Shown: one piece after another, positions 9,454 through 18,238 of the stretch
Layout: the number at the start of each line of letters is the position of its first letter
Numbering within the stretch: the first letter of the stretch is position 1
From: Seohaeicola saemankumensis
GTDB taxonomy: Bacteria > Pseudomonadota > Alphaproteobacteria > Rhodobacterales > Rhodobacteraceae
Direction of reading: 5' to 3'
DNA: 64,000 nucleotides
Assembly: GCF_021021435.1 (NCBI RefSeq)
Contig: NZ_JAINWI010000004.1
Location: forward strand, 186,001-250,000
The notes under the pieces: model-generated
Told to the model about the DNA's origin: nothing
The model's database searches: none
The model's input: the letters and a program-made list of their open reading frames with translations, nothing else
Translations under genes and position numbers: made by a program

Positions 9454-9500
9454 TCGTGATTTACCTTAGTGTTACCACTCTTTGGCTCATCTAATCACGA
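9454..9500. repeat. 8-bp inverted repeat upstream of galU
   Basis: TCGTGATT at 9454-9461 and its exact complement AATCACGA at 9493-9500 are separated by 31 bases, 33-79 bases upstream of the galU start. The wide spacing argues against an RNA hairpin of interest and suggests two half-sites for a regulator, but chance is a real alternative. Confidence 0.25.
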
Positions 9501-9569
9501 CAAAAGATCAATAACAGGACCAAGGCAAGAATCCGCTGCAAAGCGTGTCGGAATCTGCGCGCAGAACGG

Positions 9570-10796
9570 TCAGAAACGGCTGCGCCCGATGCGGTCCATC
9601 TCGCGATTTACGCGGCTGGCAAGGCGCCACGGAGAAAACAGGGAATCAGTACGCGCACTTTTTCCCCAGAGGCCGCCTGCCTGCTCCCAATAACCGTCCG
9701 GATGAAACCGGACAGTTTGATACAAAGTGGTCCGCGAGAAGAGGAACAGAGAGACACTGCACTCCTCGGCGACAGCTGCTGCGGCTTGCGCTCGCAGCTT
9801 CGCGGCATTTGCCAAAAACCCCTTGATGATTCGTACCCCGCCGCTGGAAAGTGGCTGAAACGGCAAGAAGTCGCTTTGTGCTGCGGGCAACGGCCAGGGA
9901 TGGGTCAACGGACGCATCCTGCCATCCTCGATTCCGGTCTGCCAGCTTTTGACAAGACGGCGGATATCGCGCGGCTCTAGCAGGCCCTTCACAAGTTGCG
10001 AGATGACCCTTGTGCGTTGCTCGTCGAAATCGGCATCCAGAAGTGGACTGTGATCCAGTTCGGGACAATGTTTCCTCAAGAAAACGGCGCGGGATGCAGC
10101 GATCTGGTGCAAATCGCGCACCGCGCGATCCTTGCGGCGCGTATTGCTGGCGGCATAGCCGTGATGCACCTGCGCCAATGGAACTATGGCTGTCGAAACC
10201 CCCATATTGCCCAGCCGCATATTGAGATCGGTTTCATCCAGATAGAATTTGAAGGCAGGGTCAAATCCACCCATTTGCGCCAGAACACTGCGTCTTACCG
10301 CCATATTGGTGCCTTCTGTCTTGACGGCGGTGCCTGATGGGGGTGTCAGGATCGTCGCGTTCTCACCAGTCAGTGGAAGATCCTGTTCGTGACCACGATG
10401 GTCTATGATTCGTCCGCCCCATTGCAGCGAGATACCGTTGCGTCCCAGAACATGGCCACCGGCAGCGGCAACGGCAGGGTCGGCAAAGGGTGCAGTCAGA
10501 TGATCAAGCCAGCGTGTCTCTGGCTGGGCGTCATCGTCGATAAAGGCCACAATCTCACCAGCCGCCTGGCTCGCACCGCGATTGCGCGCGGCTGCAATAT
10601 TGGCTTCGTCGAAAGGCACTGACTTGATCATCGGGGAAAACGGTAGCTGCTCGACCGCTTTCAAACCGGCGGGATCAGCAACAACAATCAACTCATAGGT
10701 CGGATATGACAGACGTGCGAGCGCCTTCAGGCAGAGGGTCAGCTCTTCAGGCCGTTGCCGGCTGACGATGACAACACTGACCTGTAGCTGCGTCAT
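9570..10796 (-). CDS. Glycosyltransferase family 2
   Basis: N-terminal GT2 domain (VSVVIVSRQRPEELTLCLKAL; then AARNRGASQAAGEIVAFIDDDAQP holding the metal-binding acidic motif) followed by DETDLNMRLG, as in processive and non-processive GT2 enzymes of polysaccharide clusters. The C-terminal 120 residues are poorly conserved. 408 aa. It overlaps kdsB by 4 bases and is the last gene of cysQ-kdsB-GT2. Confidence 0.82.
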   Translation of the reverse strand: MTQLQVSVVIVSRQRPEELTLCLKALARLSYPTYELIVVADPAGLKAVEQLPFSPMIKSVPFDEANIAAARNRGASQAAGEIVAFIDDDAQPETRWLDHLTAPFADPAVAAAGGHVLGRNGISLQWGGRIIDHRGHEQDLPLTGENATILTPPSGTAVKTEGTNMAVRRSVLAQMGGFDPAFKFYLDETDLNMRLGNMGVSTAIVPLAQVHHGYAASNTRRKDRAVRDLHQIAASRAVFLRKHCPELDHSPLLDADFDEQRTRVISQLVKGLLEPRDIRRLVKSWQTGIEDGRMRPLTHPWPLPAAQSDFLPFQPLSSGGVRIIKGFLANAAKLRAQAAAAVAEECSVSLFLFSRTTLYQTVRFHPDGYWEQAGGLWGKSARTDSLFSPWRLASRVNREMDRIGRSRF

Positions 10797-11593
10797 TCCA
10801 TGCCCATTTCCGCCATCATGGTCTCGATTCTTCCGACATCCTCAGGATTGTTCAACTCCCAGAACTGACGCCCTTTTGCCTCAACCTCAACGCAGAGAAT
10901 CTTGCGGCCATTCTCGAGAAAACGAAGTTGCTCCAGCCCCTCGAGTATCTCAAGCGGACCTGTCTGCCAGTTTCCATACTCCGCCAAGGCGTCAGGACGG
11001 TAGGCATAGACACCGACATGATGGAAAACTGGTGTTTCCTCGGTCTCCGCGTAGCTGCGCGAAGTGAAGGGAACAACCTCTTTCGAGAAATACAAAGCGT
11101 GTCTGTTATTGCTGAATACTGCGGTAGTCCCGCCGACACGCCCATGTTTGCGATCCGTCAGAAAGCCGTTCAGCGCGCGGCCGTCGCACCGCAAAACCGG
11201 CGTCGCAACCTGTGCGCCGCGATCACAATCAAGCCCTGCGATCAGATCCTCGACAAACCAGTGCGGCGTTAAAGGGGCGTCGCCCTGCAAGTTTACGACC
11301 ATGTCATAACCACCTCCCAACGCTTCATGCGCCGCGGCACAGCGTTCTGTTCCGTTCTGGCAGTCGGCTGAGGTCATCACGATCTCGGCGCCGAATGCGG
11401 TGGCAGCCTCGGCTATCGTGTCGTCATCGGTTGCCACCACGACGCGATCAACGCCCTGCACCTGCATTGCGGCGCGCCATGACCGTTCGATCAGGCTCTG
11501 TTCACGCCCGCCTGCGCCTTTCAGGGCGACAAGCGGCTTGCCGGGATAGCGCGTAGAGGCAAAGCGCGCAGGGATGACAATCAAGACTGACAT
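10793..11593 (-). CDS. kdsB: 3-deoxy-manno-octulosonate cytidylyltransferase (CMP-Kdo synthetase)
   Basis: Activates Kdo as CMP-Kdo for lipopolysaccharide inner core or for a Kdo-linked capsule. The N-terminal VIPARFASTRYPGKPL and the NLQGDAPL motif are diagnostic; 266 aa. Translation is coupled to cysQ through a TGATG overlap and to the GT2 gene through ATGA. Whether this is the LPS copy or a KpsU-like capsule copy cannot be decided from this window. Confidence 0.92.
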   Translation of the reverse strand: MSVLIVIPARFASTRYPGKPLVALKGAGGREQSLIERSWRAAMQVQGVDRVVVATDDDTIAEAATAFGAEIVMTSADCQNGTERCAAAHEALGGGYDMVVNLQGDAPLTPHWFVEDLIAGLDCDRGAQVATPVLRCDGRALNGFLTDRKHGRVGGTTAVFSNNRHALYFSKEVVPFTSRSYAETEETPVFHHVGVYAYRPDALAEYGNWQTGPLEILEGLEQLRFLENGRKILCVEVEAKGRQFWELNNPEDVGRIETMMAEMGME

Positions 11594-12396
11594 CAGGGTT
11601 TTCTCAGCTCCACTCCGGGTGCATAGGCGATAAAAAACGGGTTGAGATATCCCTGTTTGCCATAGGCAAGCTGGCTGTGATCATCAAACCGGACGACATG
11701 ACCGCCGGCACCAGACAGAACAGCGTGACCCGCCGCAGTATCCCACTCCATTGTGGGTCCGACGCGCGGGTAAAGATCGGCTTCGCCAGTCGCCACAAGA
11801 CAGAATTTCAGGGACGAACCCGCGCTTTTCATGTCTTTCACCGCGTATCTGGCGATGTAGTCATCGGTCGCCTGATCGCGATGCGATTTCGAGGCAACCA
11901 CCATCAGGGCACTGTTGTCGGGCGACGAGACCTTGATCGGTTTCACCTGACCGACCAGGTTCGGGGCAAAATCACCTGTTTCCTCGACCGCGCTACCATC
12001 GGCTTGCGTAAAAAACATGCGGCCGCGTGCTGGGGCATAGACCACGCCGCGAGTCGGAATTCCCGCTTCGACCAAGGCGATATTGACCGTGAAATCCCCA
12101 CGCCGGTTGATGAATTCCTTGGTGCCATCCAAAGGATCGACAATCAGGAACCTGTCGGCGCGGACGGCATGCGATGCGGCCTGTTCCTCCGTAACCAAGG
12201 CTATCTCGGGAAAAGCGGCGCGCAATCCTTCGGAAATCAGCGCATCCGCTGCTTCATCTGCTTCTGTGACCGGACTTGCATCGGATTTGGTCTTCACTTC
12301 AAAATCGTCAGCATTGTAAATTTCCATGATCCTTTTGCCTGCTTCTATGGACAGGCGTCGCATCACGTCGGTCAGCTTCTGGTAATCCAAACACAT
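11593..12396 (-). CDS. cysQ: 3'(2'),5'-bisphosphate nucleotidase CysQ
   Basis: Hydrolyses PAP (3'-phosphoadenosine 5'-phosphate), the inhibitory by-product of PAPS-dependent sulfotransferases and PAPS reductase. The inositol-monophosphatase fold motifs are present: VTEADEAAD, DPLDGTKEFINRRGDF and the late MEWDTAAGHAVL metal site; 267 aa. It begins an operon with kdsB and a GT2 gene and lies in the same locus as a sulfotransferase, which fits a role in clearing PAP there. Confidence 0.92.
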   Translation of the reverse strand: MCLDYQKLTDVMRRLSIEAGKRIMEIYNADDFEVKTKSDASPVTEADEAADALISEGLRAAFPEIALVTEEQAASHAVRADRFLIVDPLDGTKEFINRRGDFTVNIALVEAGIPTRGVVYAPARGRMFFTQADGSAVEETGDFAPNLVGQVKPIKVSSPDNSALMVVASKSHRDQATDDYIARYAVKDMKSAGSSLKFCLVATGEADLYPRVGPTMEWDTAAGHAVLSGAGGHVVRFDDHSQLAYGKQGYLNPFFIAYAPGVELRKP

Positions 12397-12536
12397 TCTC
12401 CCACAATCTTGGCTCTTTGGAGGCTGGATTGTTGTTCTCTTAATCCATCGTCTTTATGGTGAAAGGCGCAGTAAACGGCAAGTGTTCCGCCATAGGCGCG
12501 CTTCGCAATCCGGATCAAACAGGCAGTAGCGCGGTA

Positions 12537-13361
12537 ATGTTTCAGCAGTCCACATTCAGGCAAACAGGCCTCGGCGCAGCGATCACTATCGCAGAGCTGG
12601 TGTATCACAGTATTGTCCGCAGTATCCGGAAGACCCACGGCAATGCCATGATGGCAATTCTGATGAACATGCTGCAAGCCGCGATCTTTGTGATTGTGTT
12701 CTATGTCATGTTCACGGTGCTAGGATTGCGTGGTGCCGCCCTGCGCGGTGACTTTCTGCTTTATATCATGTCAGGCGTGTTCCTATACATGACACACACG
12801 AAAACCATGGGCGCTGTCGTCGGATCCGAGGGGCCCGCATCACCCATGATGCAACACGCGCCGCTCAATACCATCATCGTGATCGCCTCAGCGGCACTTG
12901 GAACGCTTTATATACAAGTCCTTTCGCTGGTCGTGATCCTGTTCCTCTACCATGCGGCCCTTACGCCGATCTCGATCGATCAACCTATCCCTGCATTCGG
13001 AATGCTTTTAATTGCATGGTTTACCGGCGTGGCGGTCGGCATAGTCTTGTTGGCGCTGAAGCCTTGGTTTCCAACTTTTGTCAAAATCTTCTCGACTATC
13101 TATCAACGGGCAAACATGATCGCCTCGGGCAAGATGTTCGTGGCAAATACTTTGCCTGCTTTCATGCTGAGCCTGTTTGATTGGAACCCCCTGTTCCATG
13201 CAATCGACCAAGCCCGCGGTTTTATCTTTATAAACTACGTGCCCCGCTACAGTTCGTATGAGTATGCCATCATCGTCGGACTTGTTCTGCTGATGATCGG
13301 CCTCATGGGCGAGTTTTATACGCGCCGCAACGCCTCGGTCAGCTGGGGTGCGCGGCGCTGA
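12537..13361 (+). CDS. ABC-2 type polysaccharide export permease
   Basis: Inner-membrane permease with about six predicted membrane segments (for example the hydrophobic runs AAIFVIVFYVMFTVLGL and YAIIVGLVLLMIGLMG). The N-terminus FRQTGLGAAITIAELVYHSIVRS and the C-terminal NPLFHAIDQARGFIF resemble KpsM-like capsule exporters. The ATG at 12537 gives 274 aa; the in-frame stretch back to 12456 lacks a membrane-protein start. No ATPase partner, periplasmic adaptor or outer-membrane channel gene is adjacent. It is transcribed away from cysQ and abuts the alkB stop exactly. Confidence 0.8.
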   Translation: MFQQSTFRQTGLGAAITIAELVYHSIVRSIRKTHGNAMMAILMNMLQAAIFVIVFYVMFTVLGLRGAALRGDFLLYIMSGVFLYMTHTKTMGAVVGSEGPASPMMQHAPLNTIIVIASAALGTLYIQVLSLVVILFLYHAALTPISIDQPIPAFGMLLIAWFTGVAVGIVLLALKPWFPTFVKIFSTIYQRANMIASGKMFVANTLPAFMLSLFDWNPLFHAIDQARGFIFINYVPRYSSYEYAIIVGLVLLMIGLMGEFYTRRNASVSWGARR

Positions 13362-13970
13362 TCACACCACGACACGCAAGGTCAGGTTAATACGCCCGCC
13401 GCGCGGCAGCAAACGGGACGATCCGAATCGAATCCTGTCAACCCCGTGAAACGCAAGGCGCGCGTCACCACCCATGCGGATAACATCCCCGGATGTCAGC
13501 CAGACAGAGGCTGTCTTACCTCCACGGCTTGTGCCGCCCACGCGGAAAAGTCCATCATCGCCAAGGGACACAGACAGCACTGGCCAGGAAAAATCTGCTT
13601 CATCCCTGTCCTGATGCAAGCCCATGCGCGCACCCTCTCCATAGAAGTTGATCAGGCAGCAGTCCGGCTTCCGTGTCTCGCTGACCAGCGCGCGCCACAG
13701 ATCCAACACGCGATCCGGTATCGCAGGCCACGCCATGCCATCGGGATGCATAGTCTGATACCGGTAGCCTGTCCTGTCCGAAACCCAGCCAACGCGCCCC
13801 GCCGAGGTCATCCGCACAGACATGGGCGTGCCGCGCGCCGTGACAGGGCGAAACAGCGGCGCCTGACGGATGACAAAACGCAGATCCGCAAGCAGTGCTT
13901 CCTGCTCACGTGGTGGCAGCAGCGCCTGAAAAACATCGATTCCATTCATTCTAAGGGATGGCTGGATCAT
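13362..13970 (-). CDS. alkB: Alkylated DNA repair dioxygenase AlkB
   Basis: Fe(II)/2-oxoglutarate dioxygenase that removes methyl groups from 1-methyladenine and 3-methylcytosine. The iron ligands H119, D121 (GLHQDRDE) and H175 (FHGVDRI) and the 2-oxoglutarate arginines near the C-terminus (RINLTLR) are all present; 202 aa. GGAG sits just before the ATG at 13970. It is divergent from dnaK and converges on the export permease gene with no gap. Confidence 0.93.
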   Translation of the reverse strand: MIQPSLRMNGIDVFQALLPPREQEALLADLRFVIRQAPLFRPVTARGTPMSVRMTSAGRVGWVSDRTGYRYQTMHPDGMAWPAIPDRVLDLWRALVSETRKPDCCLINFYGEGARMGLHQDRDEADFSWPVLSVSLGDDGLFRVGGTSRGGKTASVWLTSGDVIRMGGDARLAFHGVDRIRFGSSRLLPRGGRINLTLRVVV

Positions 13971-14042
13971 CTTTTCTCCGGCTTGAGGGGGTGAAGGTCG
14001 AAAAAATTAGCCTAGAATTGCAAAAAGGTCTTTGGTCCGGCG

Positions 14043-14074
14043 CTTGCAGCGTCTGTGACCCCTCCTTATATACG
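14043..14074 (+). promoter_or_regulatory. RpoH-type heat-shock promoter of dnaK
   Basis: CTTG at 14043-14046, an 18-base spacer, then CTTATATACG at 14065-14074 matches the alphaproteobacterial heat-shock promoter described as CTTG-N16-18-CYTATNTNNG at every fixed position. It lies about 125 bases before the dnaK ATG, so the dnaK transcript should have a leader of roughly 115-120 bases. Confidence 0.8.
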
Positions 14075-14199
14075 CTCGGAAGCGTGTTGGACGACCCTTG
14101 GAAAGCGGGGCGTTCTACACAAAACAGGATCGGGGCGTGGATGCCGAAACGGGTCCGCATCTCGTGCAATCGCCTTGAAGTCAGAAGGGATCGAAGAAC

Positions 14200-16116
14200 A
14201 TGGCCAAAGTCATTGGTATTGACCTGGGAACCACTAACAGCTGCATCGCCATCATGGATGGTAGCCAGCCGCGCGTGATCGAAAACGCCGAAGGTGCGCG
14301 TACAACGCCCTCCATCGTCGCATTCACCGAGAATGAGCGTCTTGTCGGCCAGCCCGCCAAGCGTCAGGCGGTGACAAACCCCGACAACACCATTTTTGGT
14401 GTAAAGCGCCTGATCGGCCGTCGCAACGATGATGCGGATCTGGCGAAGGACAAGAAAAACCTGCCATTCACCGTGATCGACGGTGGCAATGGCGACGCAT
14501 GGGTGAAGGCCCGTGGCGAGAAATACAGTCCCTCGCAGATCTCTGCTTTCATCCTTGGCAAGATGAAGGAAACCGCCGAGTCCTATCTTGGTGAAGAGGT
14601 GACGCAGGCCGTTATCACTGTTCCTGCCTATTTCAACGATGCTCAGCGTCAGGCAACCAAAGATGCAGGCAAGATCGCCGGTCTTGAGGTGCTTCGCATC
14701 ATCAACGAACCGACTGCTGCGGCTCTTGCCTACGGTCTGGACAAGAAAGACAGCCAGATCATCGCGGTCTATGACCTTGGCGGCGGTACATTCGACGTGA
14801 CCATCCTTGAGATCGACGATGGCCTGTTCGAAGTGAAATCGACCAATGGTGACACATTCCTTGGCGGTGAAGACTTTGACATGCGTATTGTCAACTATCT
14901 GGCGGACGAGTTCAAAAAAGAGCACGGCGTCGACCTGACGCAAGACAAGATGGCGCTGCAGCGTCTGAAGGAAGCTGCCGAGAAAGCAAAGATCGAGCTG
15001 TCATCGTCCAGCCAGACCGAAATCAACCAGCCGTTCATCTCGATGAACAGCGCAACGGGCCAGCCTTTGCACCTTGTGATGAAGCTGACCCGCGCTAAGC
15101 TGGAAAGCCTTGTCAACGACCTGATCAAAGCGTCGATGAAGCCTTGTCAGGCTGCGTTGAAAGATGCGGGCCTGACCACAGCGGATATCGACGAAGTGGT
15201 TCTGGTTGGCGGCATGACCCGTATGCCGAAAGTGGTCGAGGAAGTGACCAAGTTCTTCGGGAAAGAGCCACATAAAGGCGTGAACCCCGACGAAGTCGTG
15301 GCGCTGGGTGCTGCGATTCAGGCCGGTGTTCTGCAAGGCGACGTCAAAGACGTTGTTCTTCTGGACGTAACGCCGTTGTCGCTGGGTATTGAGACATTGG
15401 GCGGTGTTTTCACCCGCCTCATTGATCGCAATACCACAATTCCAACCAAGAAAAGTCAGGTCTTCTCGACCGCCGAGGATAATCAGAACGCGGTGACAAT
15501 CCGCGTGTTCCAAGGCGAGCGTGAAATGGCATCGGACAACAAGATGCTGGGCCAGTTCAATCTGGAAAACATCCCACCCGCACCGCGCGGCATGCCCCAG
15601 ATCGAAGTGACATTCGACATCGACGCCAACGGCATCGTGTCGGTTTCGGCCCGCGACAAGGGCACCAACAAGGAACAGAAGATCACGATTCAGGCTTCGG
15701 GCGGCCTGTCTGACGATGATATCGAAAAAATGGTCAAGGACGCTGAGGAAAACGCCGAGGCTGACAAGAAGCGCCGCGAGTTGGTGGAAGCCAGGAACCA
15801 GGCTGAAAGCCTGATCCATTCGACCGAAAAGTCGGTTGAAGAGCATGGTGACAAGGTTGACCCAACGACCGTGGAAGCCATCGAACTTGCGATCGCTGCG
15901 CTGAAAGACGAGCTTGAGACTGACAACACCTCCAAGATCAAATCCGGCATCCAGAACGTAACCGAAGCGGCGATGAAATTGGGCGAGGCTATCTACAAGG
16001 CCAGTCAGGACGCTGACGAGGACGACTCGATGTCGGCACAAGGACCGCGCAGCAACGATGACGATGATATCGTTGATGCCGATTTCGAAGATCTGGACAA
16101 CGACAAGCGCGCGTAA
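14200..16116 (+). CDS. dnaK: Chaperone DnaK (Hsp70)
   Basis: ATP-driven folding chaperone. It starts [17 protein letters not shown], includes the phosphate-binding [15 protein letters not shown] and the linker [17 protein letters not shown], and ends in an acidic tail containing [14 protein letters not shown]; 638 aa is standard. A heat-shock promoter lies upstream. dnaJ follows after 73 bases that form a perfect stem-loop. No grpE is adjacent in the window. Confidence 0.98.
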   Translation: MAKVIGIDLGTTNSCIAIMDGSQPRVIENAEGARTTPSIVAFTENERLVGQPAKRQAVTNPDNTIFGVKRLIGRRNDDADLAKDKKNLPFTVIDGGNGDAWVKARGEKYSPSQISAFILGKMKETAESYLGEEVTQAVITVPAYFNDAQRQATKDAGKIAGLEVLRIINEPTAAALAYGLDKKDSQIIAVYDLGGGTFDVTILEIDDGLFEVKSTNGDTFLGGEDFDMRIVNYLADEFKKEHGVDLTQDKMALQRLKEAAEKAKIELSSSSQTEINQPFISMNSATGQPLHLVMKLTRAKLESLVNDLIKASMKPCQAALKDAGLTTADIDEVVLVGGMTRMPKVVEEVTKFFGKEPHKGVNPDEVVALGAAIQAGVLQGDVKDVVLLDVTPLSLGIETLGGVFTRLIDRNTTIPTKKSQVFSTAEDNQNAVTIRVFQGEREMASDNKMLGQFNLENIPPAPRGMPQIEVTFDIDANGIVSVSARDKGTNKEQKITIQASGGLSDDDIEKMVKDAEENAEADKKRRELVEARNQAESLIHSTEKSVEEHGDKVDPTTVEAIELAIAALKDELETDNTSKIKSGIQNVTEAAMKLGEAIYKASQDADEDDSMSAQGPRSNDDDDIVDADFEDLDNDKRA

Positions 16117-16134
16117 GCGTCTCGCGGAACAATC

Positions 16135-16163
16135 AGGAGCCGGTCCGAATCAGACCGGCTCCT
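16135..16163 (+). other. Perfect 11-bp stem-loop between dnaK and dnaJ
   Basis: AGGAGCCGGTC at 16135-16145 and GACCGGCTCCT at 16153-16163 pair perfectly around a 7-base loop. No T-run follows, so it is unlikely to be an intrinsic terminator. It more probably stabilises the 3' end of a processed dnaK mRNA or lowers read-through into dnaJ. Confidence 0.75.
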
Positions 16164-16189
16164 GACGTTCCACATGAGGGGGATCCCCA

Positions 16190-17332
16190 ATGGCAAAACG
16201 TGACTACTATGACGTGCTTGGCCTGGCGCGCGGGGCCTCGCCTGACGAGATCAAAAAAGCTTATCGTACGAAGGCCAAAGAGCTTCATCCCGACCGAAAT
16301 TCTGACAATCCCGATGCGGAGTCGCAGTTCAAGGAGGCCAACGAAGCCTACGAGATCCTGAAAGACGCCGAGAAGAAAGCCGCCTATGACCGCTATGGTC
16401 ATGCTGCCTTTGAGGGTGGCATGGGTGGTGGCGGGCGACCCGGTGCTGGCGGTGGTCAAGGTGATTTCGCCAGCGCGTTCTCGGATGTTTTCGACGATCT
16501 GTTCGGCGACTTCATGGGTGGGCGTGGCGGCGGACGTGGCCGTGCCGCTCGTGGGGCCGATTTGCGCTACAACCTGCGTATCACGCTGGAAGAAGCATAT
16601 TCAGGTCTACAAAAAACGATCAATGTTCCGACGTCTGTCGCATGCTCGTCCTGTAGCGGGTCAGGCGCCGAAGGGGGCGCTGAACCACAGACCTGTCCGA
16701 CTTGTTCCGGTATGGGCAAGGTTCGCGCGCAACAGGGCTTTTTCACAGTCGAGCGGACATGCCCGACTTGTGGCGGTTTGGGCCAGATCATCAAGAACCC
16801 CTGCAAGGTGTGTTCTGGTCAGGGTAGGGTGCATAAGGACCGCGCGCTTTCGGTCAATATTCCGGCTGGTGTCGAAACAGGCACCCGTATCCGTCTGGCT
16901 GGCGAGGGCGAGGCGGGAATGCGTGGCGGACCAACCGGCGATCTTTATATTTTTATCGAGGTCACGAAGCACGATCTTTTCGAGCGCGAGAATATCAACC
17001 TATTCTGCCGCGTCCCTGTTTCGATGGCCACGGCAGCACTGGGCGGCGATATTGAGGTGCCGACAATCGACGGTGGCCGCAGCCGCGTAAAGATACCTGC
17101 AGGCAGCCAATCAGGCCGCCAGATGCGCCTACGCTCCAAAGGGATGCCAGCTTTGCGCGGTGGCCCTGCTGGAGATATGTTTATAGAACTCGCCGTGGAA
17201 ACACCGGTCAATCTGACAAGTCGCCAGAAGGAACTTTTGCAGGAATTCGAGGACCTGTCCGAGGATAATAATCCCGAAAGCAAAAGCTTCTTTTCATCTG
17301 TCAAACACTTCTGGGACAGCATGAAGGGCTAA
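16190..17332 (+). CDS. dnaJ: Chaperone DnaJ (Hsp40)
   Basis: Type I J-protein that stimulates DnaK ATPase. The J domain has the HPD motif in [13 protein letters not shown] Gly-rich segment ([14 protein letters not shown]) follows, then four zinc-finger CxxCxGxG-type repeats ([32 protein letters not shown]) and the C-terminal substrate domains; 380 aa. A GAGGGGG ribosome site lies before the ATG, and a strong terminator follows. Confidence 0.98.
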   Translation: MAKRDYYDVLGLARGASPDEIKKAYRTKAKELHPDRNSDNPDAESQFKEANEAYEILKDAEKKAAYDRYGHAAFEGGMGGGGRPGAGGGQGDFASAFSDVFDDLFGDFMGGRGGGRGRAARGADLRYNLRITLEEAYSGLQKTINVPTSVACSSCSGSGAEGGAEPQTCPTCSGMGKVRAQQGFFTVERTCPTCGGLGQIIKNPCKVCSGQGRVHKDRALSVNIPAGVETGTRIRLAGEGEAGMRGGPTGDLYIFIEVTKHDLFERENINLFCRVPVSMATAALGGDIEVPTIDGGRSRVKIPAGSQSGRQMRLRSKGMPALRGGPAGDMFIELAVETPVNLTSRQKELLQEFEDLSEDNNPESKSFFSSVKHFWDSMKG

Positions 17333-17358
17333 GCCAAACTAAGGCGGCCAGGGGTCAA

Positions 17359-17390
17359 GGGCGTGCAGCATCGGTGCTGCGCGCCCTTTT
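17359..17390 (+). terminator. Intrinsic terminator of dnaK-dnaJ
   Basis: A 12-bp stem (17359-17370 with 17375-17386, one G-U pair, tetraloop TCGG) followed by TTTT. It lies 27 bases after the dnaJ stop and closes the dnaK-dnaJ unit. Confidence 0.85.
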
Positions 17391-17458
17391 CGTTTGATAG
17401 GCTGGGTGCCATGACATGCTTTAGGAAACGGTCAATCAATTTATGCAATCCTTGCAGG

Positions 17459-18223
17459 ATGAGCACAAAAACTGCCTTTTCCGAATCGCCGCTGCCCCTG
17501 TTCCTGTGTGACGAAACACAGGACACTTGTGCTTTGTCACAGGGTAGACTGCCCTCCTATATTGCCGACCACAGAAGGCGGTTGCGCGATCGTTTCCTGA
17601 CCTGTGGCGCTGCGTCACTTGCGGATTATGAGATGCTGGAACTGGTTCTGTTCCGGGCGATTCCCCGTCAGGACGTCAAGCCTTTGGCGCATAAGCTTTT
17701 GGAAGTCTTTGGTGATTTCAACCGCGTATTGTCCGCACCGCTATCGCGACTGGCCGAGGTAAAAGGCGTCGGCGACGCGGTGATTACGGAACTCAAGATT
17801 ATCGAAGCCGCAGCGCAAAGACTGGCGCGCTCCCGTATCCTGAAACAGCATGTCATATCAAGCTGGGACGCCGTGTTGGATTACTGCCACACAACGATGG
17901 CCCATCGGGATACAGAGCAGTTTCGCGTGCTGTATCTGGACCGGAAGAACGCGCTTCTTGCCGACGAAGCCCAGGCACAAGGCACTGTTGATCACGTGCC
18001 TGTCTATCCTCGGGAAGTGGTCAAACGCGCGCTGGAACTGAACGCGTCGGCCTTGATACTGGTGCATAACCACCCATCCGGTGATCCCACTCCATCCGAA
18101 GCGGACATCGCCATGACGCGACAGATACAGGCCGCTGCCGAAGCGTTGGGCCTTACGCTTCATGATCATCTGGTTATTGGCCGGTCTCGTGAACTCAGCT
18201 TTCGATCGGTGGGTTTGCTGTAG
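17459..18223 (+). CDS. radC: RadC/JAB-domain protein
   Basis: UPF0758 family. A helix-hairpin-helix segment (LAEVKGVGDAVITELK) is followed by an MPN/JAB-like metalloprotease domain with the zinc motif HNHPSGDPTPSEAD. The ATG at 17459 gives 254 aa. The old DNA-repair name is not well supported experimentally, and the true role is unclear. It converges on the OmpA-fusion gene with a 15-base gap. Confidence 0.9.
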   Translation: MSTKTAFSESPLPLFLCDETQDTCALSQGRLPSYIADHRRRLRDRFLTCGAASLADYEMLELVLFRAIPRQDVKPLAHKLLEVFGDFNRVLSAPLSRLAEVKGVGDAVITELKIIEAAAQRLARSRILKQHVISSWDAVLDYCHTTMAHRDTEQFRVLYLDRKNALLADEAQAQGTVDHVPVYPREVVKRALELNASALILVHNHPSGDPTPSEADIAMTRQIQAAAEALGLTLHDHLVIGRSRELSFRSVGLL

Positions 18224-18238
18224 ACCCACGCTATCTGT

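Noticed and set aside
13951-14943. 330-codon minus-strand frame opposite the dnaK start
   Set aside because: It is antisense to a certain DnaK and spans its heat-shock promoter; no family features.
15001-16041. 346-codon minus-strand frame inside dnaK
   Set aside because: Shadow frame of dnaK, produced by strong codon bias; no ribosome site or motifs.
16135-16163. dnaK-dnaJ hairpin as a full terminator
   Set aside because: No T-run follows and dnaJ needs transcription from dnaK; kept as an mRNA stem-loop.
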